Shown here one piece after another: positions 54,768 through 64,000 of a DNA stretch of 64,000 nucleotides. The notes beneath the pieces were generated by a model that saw only the letters and a list, made by a program, of their open reading frames with translations, made no database searches and had not been told where the DNA came from. Position numbers and translations under genes: made by a program. Position 1 is the stretch's first letter; each line of letters starts with the position of its first letter. The stretch is from Bdellovibrio sp. CG22_combo_CG10-13_8_21_14_all_39_27. Its GTDB lineage: Bacteria; Bdellovibrionota; Bacteriovoracia; Bacteriovoracales; Bacteriovoracaceae. Location: positions 58,047 to 122,046 of the forward strand of contig PCTW01000064.1 of NCBI GenBank assembly GCA_002786715.1, read 5' to 3'.

Positions 54768-55975
54768 GACAAAAGCTCCTTGGCCTTATTGATGCCGTTA
54801 ACGAGAGAATCAATATCTGATTCATTATTGTAAATGGTGAATGAGGCACGGGCCGTAGCTGTCACTCCAAAACGCTTCATGAGCGGCTGAGTACAGTGAT
54901 GACCAGTTCGAATTGCAATGCCTTGCTGATCAAGCAGCATTCCTAAATCGTGAGGATGGACATCTTTGAGCTCAAAAGAAATAACGGAACATTTTTTCTT
55001 TGCTGTTCCAATAATTCTGAGACCTTCAATCTGGGAGAATTTTTCAGTCGCAAGATTGAGGAGATTCTCTTCATAATCATGAATGGCTTGAAAATTGAGA
55101 GATCCCATAAAGTCAAAAGCAGCTTTGCTGGCAATGACTCCTGCAATGTTTGGAGTTCCAGCTTCAAACTTCTCAGGCAATTCATTATAGGTTGTTTTCT
55201 CTATGGTCACTTCCTTAATCATTGCCCCTCCCCCCTGATAGGGAGGCATTTTTTCTAACAGCTCTTGCTTTCCGAACATGATTCCAACACCGGTTGGACC
55301 AAAGAGTTTATGCAAAGAGAAGCACAAAAAGTCGCAATCGAGTTTTTGTACATCAACTTTGGCGTGCGCCACAGATTGGGCTGCATCAATACAAACCACA
55401 GCCCCCTTTTGGTGACCGAGTTTAATAATCTCTTCAATTGGGTTAATTGTTCCTAATGTATTTGAAACATGGACGATTGAAATCATCTTCACATTTTCAG
55501 AGTCTAATAATTTTTTAAAAGTATTCATGTCTAACGATCCATCGTCGAGCACAGGAATTTCTTTTATGGTAAAGCCAGCTTTTTGAGCGGCCAACTGCCA
55601 AGGGACAATATTTGAATGGTGTTCCATGGTTGAAATCAAAAGCACATCACCCTGCTTTAAAAATTCAGCGGCGTAGCTATTGGCGATGAGGTTCAGGCCA
55701 TCGGTCGTGCCTTTAGTAAATATGACTTCTTTGTGAGTTTTGGCGTTGATAAATGATCGAGCGCTTTCACGAGTTTCTTCAAACTGTCGAGTAGCATCAC
55801 TTGATAAAAAGTGGATCCCGCGATGAACATTAGCTGTTCCAAAAGTATAATGTTTTGTGACTGCATCGATGACTGATTGAGGCTTCAACGTTGTTGCGGC
55901 AGAGTCCAGATAAACCAAATCACGGTCGTGAACTTTTTGCTTTAAACAAGGGAAAAGTGTTCGCCAATTATTCAT
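54764..55975 (-). CDS. sufS: Cysteine desulfurase SufS
   Basis: A 403-residue group II PLP enzyme that takes sulfur from cysteine for iron-sulfur assembly. It has YLDSAATTLKP at the N terminus, TMEHHSNIVPW with the cofactor His, CIDAAQS, SLHKLFGPTGVG with the PLP lysine, and RTGHHCTQP with the reactive Cys. No sufE or sufU sulfur acceptor is present in the operon, so that partner is elsewhere or not needed. It overlaps sufD by 8 bases. Confidence 0.95.
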   Translation of the reverse strand: MNNWRTLFPCLKQKVHDRDLVYLDSAATTLKPQSVIDAVTKHYTFGTANVHRGIHFLSSDATRQFEETRESARSFINAKTHKEVIFTKGTTDGLNLIANSYAAEFLKQGDVLLISTMEHHSNIVPWQLAAQKAGFTIKEIPVLDDGSLDMNTFKKLLDSENVKMISIVHVSNTLGTINPIEEIIKLGHQKGAVVCIDAAQSVAHAKVDVQKLDCDFLCFSLHKLFGPTGVGIMFGKQELLEKMPPYQGGGAMIKEVTIEKTTYNELPEKFEAGTPNIAGVIASKAAFDFMGSLNFQAIHDYEENLLNLATEKFSQIEGLRIIGTAKKKCSVISFELKDVHPHDLGMLLDQQGIAIRTGHHCTQPLMKRFGVTATARASFTIYNNESDIDSLVNGINKAKELLS

Positions 55976-57236
55976 TCGCTACTCCAGTTGTTGTAATTTC
56001 ATAACGACTAGAGAGCCAATCACTTAAAAGAGGAACGAGAGTGGAATGCCCTACCTTATCTATCGCTTCTTGAACAAAGGCATGAGCGAGAATGCGAGCC
56101 GCTTCGCTCCTCTCAATTCCGCGAGATTCAAGATAAAAAAGCTCATCAACTGAAAGCTGGCCAATGGTCGCTCCATGTGAGCATTTGACGTCATCAGCAT
56201 ATACTTCCAATTGAGGACGGGCATCAATATGTGCTGATTTCGTCAATATGAGATTGCGAGAGAGCTGTTGAGAATCGACTTTTTGAGCGTCTCTGTGAAC
56301 AACAATTTTACCGGTAAATATTCCATGAGAATGATCAGCAACCACTCCTTTGTAGAGCTGTTCTGAAAAAGTATGGGCTGCATTGTGATTAATAATTGAA
56401 TCCGTATCACAGTGCTCATGATCTTTAAGCGTGAAGAGTCCGTTTACATGGGCCGTTGCATTTTCATCATTGAGGTTAACTTTGATATCGCGACGATGAA
56501 GCTTGGCGTGTGCAGTTAAGGCAAATGAGTTGAGATAGCTATCGCGAGCAAGTTCCGCCTTAAGTGCAGAATAATGAACTCCCTCTTTTAATTCACTCGT
56601 GAGCTGAATATGACGGATGCGTGCACCTGTTGAGAGATGAAGTTCGGTTGCGTTAAAAGTTGAGAGCTCATGAGCATCTAGCCCCGTTGTTACCTCGAGA
56701 ATGGAGAGATCGCAAAGATCGGCTGCATGAATAACCACTCGATGACTAGATAGGCACTTGGAAGCTTTTTTAGTAAAGAGGTGATGAATGACAATCGGAT
56801 TTTCGAGCATAACATTTTTTTCAATTTGAATGGCAAGGACTTCTTGGAGGGTTGACCAATGCAACCATCCTGCACCATCGCGCTCTTCTTGGATCATTGG
56901 AATTGAGTCATGTGACTCATGAGGGTTCATCTTTCTTATATGAACACCGGGTATCTCTGGCATAGTAGTGAGAAAGCCATTAACAATTAAAATCTGATGA
57001 GCATCTTTTATTTCAAAGGTCGGTGAAGCTTGGTCTGCCTGGGGAGCTGCTAATTGCTCTGGCATTTCAGAGTTAATTGAAGTGTATTTCCAATGCTCCA
57101 ACTTTTTACCTGGTAATCCATGGCTTTTTAATTGAGTGAGTGAGTCTCTCATCATTTGAGACAAATGATTTTGACCTAAGTTTGCTTGGCGTGCTTCGAG
57201 ATCGGCTGAATATTGTTGAGCTAAAACTTCATTCAT
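55968..57236 (-). CDS. sufD: SufD, iron-sulfur assembly scaffold component
   Basis: A 422-residue SufD. It pairs with SufB to form the cluster-assembly scaffold moved by SufC ATPase. The C-terminal SufBD core is recognisable by [20 protein letters not shown] broken over that stretch, [13 protein letters not shown] and the following helix. N-terminal residues are variable as usual. It overlaps sufC by 4 bases and sufS by 8. Confidence 0.93.
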   Translation of the reverse strand: MNEVLAQQYSADLEARQANLGQNHLSQMMRDSLTQLKSHGLPGKKLEHWKYTSINSEMPEQLAAPQADQASPTFEIKDAHQILIVNGFLTTMPEIPGVHIRKMNPHESHDSIPMIQEERDGAGWLHWSTLQEVLAIQIEKNVMLENPIVIHHLFTKKASKCLSSHRVVIHAADLCDLSILEVTTGLDAHELSTFNATELHLSTGARIRHIQLTSELKEGVHYSALKAELARDSYLNSFALTAHAKLHRRDIKVNLNDENATAHVNGLFTLKDHEHCDTDSIINHNAAHTFSEQLYKGVVADHSHGIFTGKIVVHRDAQKVDSQQLSRNLILTKSAHIDARPQLEVYADDVKCSHGATIGQLSVDELFYLESRGIERSEAARILAHAFVQEAIDKVGHSTLVPLLSDWLSSRYEITTTGVANE

Positions 57237-58015
57237 GGATGAAGCTCCATTCCTGATTCTTTTATGACCCAGTCATAACCTTTTTCCTCAAGAGTGAGCG
57301 CAAGTTCCTTGCCACCTGTCTTAATGATACGTCCTTGATAAAGTACGTGAATAAAGTCAGGCACGATATAATTGAGTAAGCGTTGGTAATGAGTCACTAA
57401 GACCACAGCATTATACTTACTCTTAAAACTATTGACGCCCTTTGAAACGATTTTTAGTGCATCAATATCTAGTCCCGAGTCCGTTTCGTCCAGCAGGGCA
57501 AGGCGAGGATTTAAAGTTAAGAGTTGAAGGATTTCGTTCTTCTTCTTTTCTCCTCCCGAGAACCCCGTATTGACTGAGCGGTCGAGAAAAGAATCATTCA
57601 TCTCGAGAAGCTCTAATTTCTTTTTTAAGAAAATTCTAAACTCTTCTTCTTCCATTATGGGCGCACCTTGGGCCTTACAAGCAGCATTGTAAGTTTCAAG
57701 CAGAAAATTTAGGTTTGAAACCCCCGGGATTTCTACGGGATATTGAAAGCCCAAAAAAATTCCCTGGCGCGAACGTTCATAAGGTTCAAGTTCTGAAAGG
57801 TCTTTGAGCTTACCGTTGATATTGTATTGAATCTCTCCTTCCGTGAGCTGGAACGAGGGATGGCCAGCAATGACTTTTGATAGAGTTGATTTACCCGAAC
57901 CATTAGGTCCCATGATGGCATGAACTTCACCAGTATTAATGGTGATATTGAGTCCTTTCAAAATTTCTTTTTCTTCGACTCGGGCATGGACATTCTTAAC
58001 TTCTAATAATTTCAT
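57233..58015 (-). CDS. sufC: SufC, ATPase of the SUF complex
   Basis: A 260-residue ABC-type ATPase that drives SufB2C2 or SufBC2D remodelling. Walker [10 protein letters not shown], signature [10 protein letters not shown], and Walker [13 protein letters not shown] are intact; the FSGGEKKRNE-like signature is SufC specific. I chose the ATG at 58015 because it starts the conserved LLEVKNVHA strand with AAGGA 10 bases upstream; an earlier TTG at 58039 lies inside the sufB end. It follows sufB by 16 bases. Confidence 0.95.
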   Translation of the reverse strand: MKLLEVKNVHARVEEKEILKGLNITINTGEVHAIMGPNGSGKSTLSKVIAGHPSFQLTEGEIQYNINGKLKDLSELEPYERSRQGIFLGFQYPVEIPGVSNLNFLLETYNAACKAQGAPIMEEEEFRIFLKKKLELLEMNDSFLDRSVNTGFSGGEKKKNEILQLLTLNPRLALLDETDSGLDIDALKIVSKGVNSFKSKYNAVVLVTHYQRLLNYIVPDFIHVLYQGRIIKTGGKELALTLEEKGYDWVIKESGMELHP

Positions 58016-58031
58016 TTTACAATTTTCCTTT

Positions 58032-59462
58032 TTATCCAATCGAATTTTCTAATTTCATTTCAATCAATTTAACCGCTTCCACTGCAAACTCGAGGGGCAG
58101 CGTTTTGAAAACATCTGCGCAAAATCCGTTGACGATCAAAGACACAGACTTTTCCATGTCGAGTCCGCGAGATTGGAGATAGAACATTTGGTCTTCACTG
58201 ATCTTAGTGGTTGAAGCTTCATGTTCAACCGTTGCCGTTGGGTTTTTCACATCAATATAGGGAAATGTATTGGCCGAACAAGATGAACCAACCAACATTG
58301 AATCACATTGGGAGTAGTTGCGAGCATTATGCGCACTTGGCATAATTTTAACCAGACCACGATAATTGTTTTCAGATTTATCTGCGCTAATTCCCTTGGA
58401 GATAATAGTTGATTTGGTATTCTTACCAATGTGAACCATCTTCGTTCCTGTATCAGCTTGCATAAGATTATTGGTTAAGGCGACTGAGTAAAAAGCCCCT
58501 TGAGAATTATCACCAATGAGATTGCAGCTTGGGTACTTCCAAGTAATAGCAGAACCGGCCTCTACTTGAGTCCATGAAATATATGAATTTCGGCCAAGGC
58601 AATTTCCTCTTTTAGTCACGAAATTATAGATTCCACCTTTGCCATTCTTGTCACCTGCGTACCAGTTTTGAACGGTGGAGTATTTAATTGTGGCATCATC
58701 ATGAGCGACTAATTCTACAATCGCAGCATGCAATTGGTTTTCGTCTCTTTGAGGAGCGGTACACCCTTCGAGGTAATTAACATACGAGCCTTCGTCAGCA
58801 ATAACTAACGTTCGCTCAAATTGACCTGTCTCTTTGGCGTTAATTCTAAAATAGGTTGATAGATCAAGCGGACACTTGACTCCCTTGGGAATATAGACAA
58901 AGGAACCATCAGAAAAGACCGCGCAGTTTAAGGCTGCATAATAATTATCAGAGTAGGGGACAACGGTTCCCAAATACTTCTTTACGAGCTCTGGATGATT
59001 TTTCACAGCTTCAGAGATTGAACAAAATATAACACCCACTTTTTCCAGTTCGTCTTTGTAAGTCGTACCGACCGAAACTGAATCAAAAACTGCATCAACG
59101 GCCACTCCCGAAATTCGTTTTTGTTCAGAGAGAGGGATGCCTAACTTTTCAAAAGTTGCGATAAGTTCTGGGTCTATTTCATCTAAACTTTCGAGCTTAG
59201 CGCTCTTTTTAGGTGCTGAATAATAATACAAGTCTTCAAAATCAATTTTAGGTAAATTAAGTTTCGCCCAGCTAGGGTGCTCAAGGGTTTTCCAATGGCG
59301 ATAGGCCTTGAGACGATAATCGAGAAGCCATTGTGGCTCATCTTTCTTTCTTGAAATCATTGCGACAATTTCTTCGTTTAATCCCTTTGGAAAGTCTTCA
59401 GTTTCAATATCTGTATAAAAACCATACTTATACTCAGTTTTGAGGAGATCTTCAGTACTCAT
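58032..59462 (-). CDS. sufB: SufB, iron-sulfur scaffold protein
   Basis: A 476-residue SufB, the main scaffold on which new clusters form. It shows [10 protein letters not shown] at the start, [31 protein letters not shown], and a C-terminal [13 protein letters not shown] and [16 protein letters not shown] segment. Length matches the family. It overlaps the regulator gene by 4 bases as second gene of the operon. Confidence 0.96.
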   Translation of the reverse strand: MSTEDLLKTEYKYGFYTDIETEDFPKGLNEEIVAMISRKKDEPQWLLDYRLKAYRHWKTLEHPSWAKLNLPKIDFEDLYYYSAPKKSAKLESLDEIDPELIATFEKLGIPLSEQKRISGVAVDAVFDSVSVGTTYKDELEKVGVIFCSISEAVKNHPELVKKYLGTVVPYSDNYYAALNCAVFSDGSFVYIPKGVKCPLDLSTYFRINAKETGQFERTLVIADEGSYVNYLEGCTAPQRDENQLHAAIVELVAHDDATIKYSTVQNWYAGDKNGKGGIYNFVTKRGNCLGRNSYISWTQVEAGSAITWKYPSCNLIGDNSQGAFYSVALTNNLMQADTGTKMVHIGKNTKSTIISKGISADKSENNYRGLVKIMPSAHNARNYSQCDSMLVGSSCSANTFPYIDVKNPTATVEHEASTTKISEDQMFYLQSRGLDMEKSVSLIVNGFCADVFKTLPLEFAVEAVKLIEMKLENSIG

Positions 59463-59896
59463 TTATGCACCTCCATGACTTCTGGAGCGGAATCGTTCAT
59501 TAACAGTTCTCCTAAATTGAGTTGGCTTAAATAATCCTGAACTTTGCGATTGAGGTTATCGATAGGAGAGACAATATTGCAGCTCTTATAGAGATCACAA
59601 ATGCCTTTATGATTTTGGCAAAAGGAATCGGCTTCTACACCTTCCACTATTTTCACCACGTCCATATATGAAATTTCTTCTAATTTTTTCTCAAGGACAT
59701 AACCACCTTTGAGACCTTTAACGGAAGTGAGCAGGCCTTGATTGTTCATGGTTTGTAAAACCTTGGCAGTTGTATCAAAAGGAATATGAAATTCTTCGCA
59801 AATTTCGCGCGCTGATGTCAGGGCCCCGTCGCTTTTCTTGGCCATAAATTTAAGCGCCATTAAAGCATATTCAACTTTTTTGGTAATCCTAAGCAT
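59459..59896 (-). CDS. Rrf2-family iron-sulfur regulator of the SUF operon
   Basis: A 145-residue winged-helix regulator. The DNA-binding part has [11 protein letters not shown] and a recognition helix around [12 protein letters not shown]. Cysteines C93, C100 and C106 match the three-Cys cluster site of IscR/SufR-type proteins, so it probably senses cluster supply and regulates the operon. AAAAGGACATTCTT precedes the ATG. It is the first gene of the SUF operon and faces a palindromic site at 59931-59980. Confidence 0.92.
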   Translation of the reverse strand: MLRITKKVEYALMALKFMAKKSDGALTSAREICEEFHIPFDTTAKVLQTMNNQGLLTSVKGLKGGYVLEKKLEEISYMDVVKIVEGVEADSFCQNHKGICDLYKSCNIVSPIDNLNRKVQDYLSQLNLGELLMNDSAPEVMEVHK

Positions 59897-59930
59897 AAGA
59901 ATGTCCTTTTAAAGCGCCAACTTAGCGTAA

Positions 59931-59980
59931 ATTAGGTCAAAAAGAAACCTATTTAAAGCAAAGTCTAGCATGAAATAGGT
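59931..59980 (-). promoter_or_regulatory. Putative Rrf2 operator of the SUF operon
   Basis: ACCTATTT (59947-59954) and AAATAGGT (59973-59980) are perfect 8-base inverted arms 18 bases apart. A third related element, ATTAGGTC (59931-59938), lies nearer the gene. The sites are 35-85 bases before the regulator ATG and are the obvious target for autoregulation. The match to IscR consensus is only partial. Confidence 0.5.
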
Positions 59981-60056
59981 CTTTTTTTACCTTATTTATG
60001 ATTTGTCTCACTTTTAGGCACTTAGACATCTGGTCCAAGCCCCTTTAAAATGAGCA

Positions 60057-60944
60057 ATGCATTTATTCGGCGAGCTAAGAGATTTTTCCTTGGCACAAAA
60101 AATTCAGATGGAACTGCAGCAGAAAGGCATGCAAGTAGAGCTCGTTCGCGATGATGTCCATGGTGTTGCTCGGCTTTTTGTTCGCGATCAAAAGGATCAA
60201 GAGGCAGCTTTTCATTATTATCGAGTGAAATTAGGTTTGCCCGCACCACCTCCTAAGGTTGATGAAGACTGGCAAAAACTCATGAAAGTTCCTTTAGGTG
60301 AGATGACGCGAGGATTGATTATCCTTTCTTTGGCCATCACGATTGCTCTTTTTTTTGATGAGAAAATCGCAAATTGGTTTTACTTTAATCGTTTAGAAGA
60401 TGCTCCTTTTGAATCGATTATGAGAGGAGAGTTGTGGAGACTTTGGACTCCCATCTTTATGCATTTTGGAATTTTGCATATTCTTTTTAATCTTATGTGG
60501 CTAAAAGATCTTGGTTCGGTCTTTGAAAGTAAGTATGGCCCGCTTTTTCTTCTCACATTTGTTTCTATCGTGGGTGCTGCTTCCAATATCTCGCAATATT
60601 TGGTCGGTGGTCCTCGTTTTGGAGGAATGTCTGGTGTGGTTTACGGATTGCTTGGCCTGCTCTGGGTTTTGCCGAAAATGCGCGACGATTTTGAATACAA
60701 ACTTCCAAAGCGAGATACAACGCTAATGATCGCTTGGTTTTTTCTCTGCCTAACGGGTGTCTTTGGGCCGATTGCAAATATGGCCCATGCAGTTGGCGCC
60801 TCTGGTGGCATTCTCTTCGCCTTATTTTTGGGAATGGTTAAAAAGAAGCCCCCCCTCTCTCTCTTTATTCGCTTCTTCATCATGGCCACAGTTCTTCCGC
60901 CATTAACCTTTGTTTTAGAAGTTTTTGTCAAAAGTTTCAAATAG
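60057..60944 (+). CDS. Rhomboid-family intramembrane serine protease
   Basis: A 295-residue protease. Residues 1-80 form a cytoplasmic domain like that of GlpG. Six or so membrane helices follow. The catalytic serine is in GGMSGVVYG (S192) and the histidine in NMAHAVG (H244). WRLWTPIFMHFGILHILFN is the family signature around helices 1-2. It would cleave membrane-protein helices; the substrate is unknown. The ATG at 60057 has no clear ribosome site. It is divergent from the SUF operon and ends with a terminator. Confidence 0.92.
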   Translation: MHLFGELRDFSLAQKIQMELQQKGMQVELVRDDVHGVARLFVRDQKDQEAAFHYYRVKLGLPAPPPKVDEDWQKLMKVPLGEMTRGLIILSLAITIALFFDEKIANWFYFNRLEDAPFESIMRGELWRLWTPIFMHFGILHILFNLMWLKDLGSVFESKYGPLFLLTFVSIVGAASNISQYLVGGPRFGGMSGVVYGLLGLLWVLPKMRDDFEYKLPKRDTTLMIAWFFLCLTGVFGPIANMAHAVGASGGILFALFLGMVKKKPPLSLFIRFFIMATVLPPLTFVLEVFVKSFK

Positions 60945-60997
60945 TTACAAAATAGTAAATTAAAATGCTCAAGATTAAAATCAAGGTCACCGAAAAG

Positions 60998-61020
60998 CCA
61001 AAGGCACCCTTTTGGTTTTT
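60998..61020 (+). terminator. Rho-independent terminator after the rhomboid gene
   Basis: CCAAAGG and CCTTTTGG pair around CAC with one bulged T, followed by TTTTT. Confidence 0.7.
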
Positions 61021-61029
61021 GGGAGTAGT

Positions 61030-64000
61030 GTGTTTAATTTTCGATACCTATTATTAGGCCTCGCGTTTTTGTCTGTCGCAGTTCACGCACAGTCTCAGAG
61101 ATTCGTGCTGATTGAGCAACAAACAAACCAGTCTCGTGGGCAAATCACTGCGACTTATGTTGATCAATTTACCAAAGAAGTCATTGTTAAAAAATACTCG
61201 CTACCAGCAAGTGAAAAATCTTCAGTAGTTCAAATTTCACTGCCAAATCAAATCCCAAGTTTAAATGCTATTGATGTTTCATTTCGTAAAGAAAACCCAA
61301 AAGGTAATATCAATTCAAATGTCTATTCTTCGCAAACGATTTCCGATATTCAACACTGGCGAGATCAACTAGAGAGTAATGGGATTGGTCGGGCAAAAAT
61401 TGCGACAGTAACTGAAGTTCTCGGAAATGATCGTGCGCTTGAACTCATCGAGAAACGAGAAGGAACAAAGAATGATATTGCTGTCTATTTTGATAATAAT
61501 TTAAAACAGCTTGTCACCATTGAGTTACCTAAAGGCAGTAATGTTCGAACAAAACTGAGTTCGCCGAGTGATCTTCACTTAACAGATATTAAAATTGATC
61601 GTCTTGAAGCACAAACACCAGGCTTTTTTAATTCAAGCCTTCTTCAAATTTCCAAAAAGCTCGCAGGACAAGGTCTAAAAATGAAGCGAGACGTCTATCA
61701 ACCGGCCTTTCGCAAGGTCTCAAAAGATTTTGAAAAATTTGTCCCTTTTCTTGAAAAGAGTAAAGATAATTATTTGTATCGCATGAGTTACTCTCATGAA
61801 CTAAGAAAACTTCACATCGAGAAATTAAAGAAAAATGGATCAATCTATGAATTTGTAGATGAAAGCGTTTATGATCTAGCAACAGAGCAAGGGCATAGAG
61901 ACGGAATTCGCTATTTAAGAAGAAATGATCTTGAGGATGGGAGTTCAATAAATCAATTAGTGCAGTCCCATGCTGATGGTTGTCTTTGGCCTTCTCCAGG
62001 AACGAGCACTATTGTCTTGCCCGGTATGTCTGCGCTTATGGATCGCATGCATGAGAGCTATCTCGAAAAATCATTATCAAGTGAAGTTCTACCTACTGGT
62101 CAAAATAATTTTAGCTTTGAAATCTCTCTTCTCGAAGCCGATAAAAAAGCACGTCTTAATATTGAGTTAGATGGAAAAGGCGAAGTTAAAGATGTGACTT
62201 TTGCGAGCAAAATGCCAGAAGGATATCGAATCGTAAAAAGTGAAAATAAAGGGGCACACCCTGGTTATGTTATTGAGTATCTCAATGGCACAGAGTGGAA
62301 ACCGATGATGGGCTTTGTTGCCGAGAATATTGTTCGCTATCAAGGCGGGGCGGTAGATCTCGATCTTGCCATTTATGTAGTCGGTAAGAAAAACGCACCA
62401 CTTGAATATGATGAATTTGAAAAATCAATTTTCAAGCTTAATATAAGACCACAAAAACGGATGACGGCCAGTTCTCGCATTACTTTTAAAGGCAAAACGG
62501 CAGCAGTCTATCCTATGGGTGATCGTCCAGAAGATTCCGGTGGTCTTAAAAACTTTTTCATGCAAATTTTCTATTCTAAAAATGCGAGAAGAAAAGAAAT
62601 TCGAGATACTGTCGTAGAAGAAGTTCAAAAGGTTCTTAACGACCCAGAATTTAAAGATGTTTTAAGCCTCCAAGAGATCAAGGCTGCTGCAGATACTGTG
62701 GCGAATCGAGTGGGACAACGGACCAATAATTTTGATGCAAACTTGGCAAAACTAAAAGTTGTTGCCTATGAAGAAGCGATGAAAGAATACGTTCATCTCA
62801 TCATGCTTAAGTTGATGAAGCAAATGCTACCTGAAGAGAAAGAGTCGGACCTCTCCAAACTTCTATCAGGTTCTGAAACAGATTTTCATCGCTGTTTAGC
62901 CAAGGCCAGCGCCAATCGAAATATTAAACACGCAGAAGAATGTTTGGCCGTATTCAAGACTCAAGCCCCGATAGATCTGGGAATTGGCGTTCTTCAAGTT
63001 AAGCTTAAAAGTGCAGGAATTGATACCGCCAAAGAAATGTCGGAAAAAGAATATTATCGATGTATTGACCAGTACTACCGTCCCATGATGAGAAACCAGG
63101 GAGAGGCTGCGCCAGCTCAAGAAATGGTAAAAGCTTGTGTTATGAGTACGTCAATGGTCGTTCTAGATCAGCTCTTAAAATCTGAGGTTCAAAAACAAGC
63201 TCAATTGGTAGAGCTCTCACCTGGTAAAAAATTATCTCTTAGCGATGATGACTTAAATAAGCTTCATGGTGAAACCATTGCTTGCTTTGAAAAAGAGAAA
63301 TTATTAACTCGTGGTTTCCCGAAGATTCAAACAAATCCTAATGCACTCATGGGAGTCGATACCGACATGTTCACCAAAGTTCTAGATCATTGTATGGGAC
63401 ATTTGAAAGCGGATGTGGGAGAGCGCGCAGTCTATCAGGTTCTTTCGTTAAAAATAAATGAGTTAGCACCAATGAGTGAGGAGCAATCGAAAGAGCTCAT
63501 TTCAAAAGTGGTAGAAGACTCATATAAACCTTGTATCAGAGAAATGCTGGCTTCTAACTTACCAGTGAACCCTACATTGTGTACCAGTGAAGTGATGTCC
63601 TCTGCTGTAGAAAAAATATCCATTCAATTGGGAGCAAAAGAAGTTGGTGAAGCTGCTGTCACTAGTTTGATGTCAACTCCTCAAGGTCAAGACATTAAAA
63701 AGTGTTTCGCTGATAACAGAAAAGCACTTATTTCCAATCGGCGCCACCATGTTGGCGACAGTGATGCCAAGCTGGATAAATTTGTCAAAGAACAAGCTCC
63801 TAAAGATGAAGAAGCCATTGTGGGGTGCTTGAAGAAGCTTGTGGTTCTTGTTTCAACGAAGGCCCCAGAGCTCATGATTGAAGAGAGTATTAAAAAGAGC
63901 CCTGAGCTCTCAGTCATTGTCTTAACAGATGAAGATAAAAAATTTCTAGGAACGACTATTGCTCAATGTATGGAGAAAGAGCTTAAATCAGCTCAGAATT
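61030..64000 (+). CDS. Large exported protein with spaced cysteine pairs (3' end outside window)
   Basis: At least 990 residues, read straight through from 61030 to the window edge without a stop. The start is GTG at 61030 with GGGAG 4 bases upstream. A signal peptide follows (RYLLLGLAFLSVAVHA, cleavage before QSQ). Residues 1-600 have one cysteine (C318). From about 620 on the sequence is helical and cysteines appear in order at 622/638, 678/703, 752/788, 835/851, 892/933 and 980, mostly after aromatic or hydrophobic residues (FHRC, YYRC, YKPC, IKKC, IAQC). This suggests a repeated disulfide-bonded helical module. The family is not recognised. Confidence 0.8.
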   Translation, partial: MFNFRYLLLGLAFLSVAVHAQSQRFVLIEQQTNQSRGQITATYVDQFTKEVIVKKYSLPASEKSSVVQISLPNQIPSLNAIDVSFRKENPKGNINSNVYSSQTISDIQHWRDQLESNGIGRAKIATVTEVLGNDRALELIEKREGTKNDIAVYFDNNLKQLVTIELPKGSNVRTKLSSPSDLHLTDIKIDRLEAQTPGFFNSSLLQISKKLAGQGLKMKRDVYQPAFRKVSKDFEKFVPFLEKSKDNYLYRMSYSHELRKLHIEKLKKNGSIYEFVDESVYDLATEQGHRDGIRYLRRNDLEDGSSINQLVQSHADGCLWPSPGTSTIVLPGMSALMDRMHESYLEKSLSSEVLPTGQNNFSFEISLLEADKKARLNIELDGKGEVKDVTFASKMPEGYRIVKSENKGAHPGYVIEYLNGTEWKPMMGFVAENIVRYQGGAVDLDLAIYVVGKKNAPLEYDEFEKSIFKLNIRPQKRMTASSRITFKGKTAAVYPMGDRPEDSGGLKNFFMQIFYSKNARRKEIRDTVVEEVQKVLNDPEFKDVLSLQEIKAAADTVANRVGQRTNNFDANLAKLKVVAYEEAMKEYVHLIMLKLMKQMLPEEKESDLSKLLSGSETDFHRCLAKASANRNIKHAEECLAVFKTQAPIDLGIGVLQVKLKSAGIDTAKEMSEKEYYRCIDQYYRPMMRNQGEAAPAQEMVKACVMSTSMVVLDQLLKSEVQKQAQLVELSPGKKLSLSDDDLNKLHGETIACFEKEKLLTRGFPKIQTNPNALMGVDTDMFTKVLDHCMGHLKADVGERAVYQVLSLKINELAPMSEEQSKELISKVVEDSYKPCIREMLASNLPVNPTLCTSEVMSSAVEKISIQLGAKEVGEAAVTSLMSTPQGQDIKKCFADNRKALISNRRHHVGDSDAKLDKFVKEQAPKDEEAIVGCLKKLVVLVSTKAPELMIEESIKKSPELSVIVLTDEDKKFLGTTIAQCMEKELKSAQN

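Noticed and set aside
61628-61948. Minus-strand reading frame of 106 residues near the window end
   Set aside because: It is fully inside the open plus-strand frame 61030-64000, which has a signal peptide, start site and sustained coding character. Other minus-strand frames there are likewise shadows.

Overview
The window is moderately low-GC, densely packed bacterial DNA with about 50 protein genes, short gaps and many overlapping stops and starts. Signal peptides, outer-membrane barrels and murein enzymes show a Gram-negative cell. Two features point to the predatory Bdellovibrionota, probably a Bacteriovorax-like member. One is a PBP4-type endopeptidase coupled by ATGA to an ankyrin protein, the arrangement of Bdellovibrio Bd3459/Bd3460. 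The other is a sphingolipid (ceramide) gene set, because Bacteriovorax stolpii is known to make sphingolipids. The taxonomic placement is inference. I saw no tRNA, rRNA, CRISPR array or insertion sequence.

Layout. 1-6.5 kb: three tandem radical SAM proteins (the first cut by the window edge), a lipoprotein and a GT2 glycosyltransferase. 6.5-11.2 kb: an MFS transporter and three cell-wall or polysaccharide enzymes (YkuD-type L,D-transpeptidase, polysaccharide deacetylase, MltA). 11.4-14.5 kb: a membrane-anchored Ser/Thr kinase and an RsmB-type rRNA methylase, followed by a 556-base gap with a strong candidate small RNA (promoter, two hairpins, U-tract). 15.1-19.1 kb: a fatty-acid hydroxylase convergent with an spt / GNAT ceramide-synthase-like / CerR-like reductase operon that has a structured leader. 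19.2-22.5 kb: exported proteins and a PilZ protein. 22.6-38.2 kb: housekeeping genes (DUF2797, PepN, UbiB-like kinase, FBP aldolase, a DUF1704 peptidase, an exonuclease, a fused branched-chain 2-oxoacid dehydrogenase E1, RlmC, a secreted glycosidase-like protein). 38.2-44.9 kb: an envelope-signalling operon (FecR protein, TPR/barrel protein, CHASE2 adenylate cyclase, histidine kinase). 45.2-46.6 kb: hemF and a Tat-exported HiPIP behind an FNR-like box. 47.1-52 kb: DacB plus ankyrin, then two exported unknowns. 52-54.1 kb: an XRE repressor and membrane-protein pair with an autoregulatory-looking operator, and small proteins. 54.2-59.9 kb: a complete Rrf2-sufB-sufC-sufD-sufS-nfu iron-sulfur operon. 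60.1-64 kb: a rhomboid protease and an unfinished large exported protein with spaced cysteine pairs.

How the genes may work together. The wall enzymes (deacetylase, L,D-transpeptidase, MltA, DacB with its ankyrin partner) match the kinds of activity a periplasm-invading predator uses to reshape its own and prey murein. Sphingolipids and GT2 or radical-SAM products would modify the surface. The SUF operon, HiPIP, HemF and the 2-oxoacid dehydrogenase serve aerobic energy metabolism.
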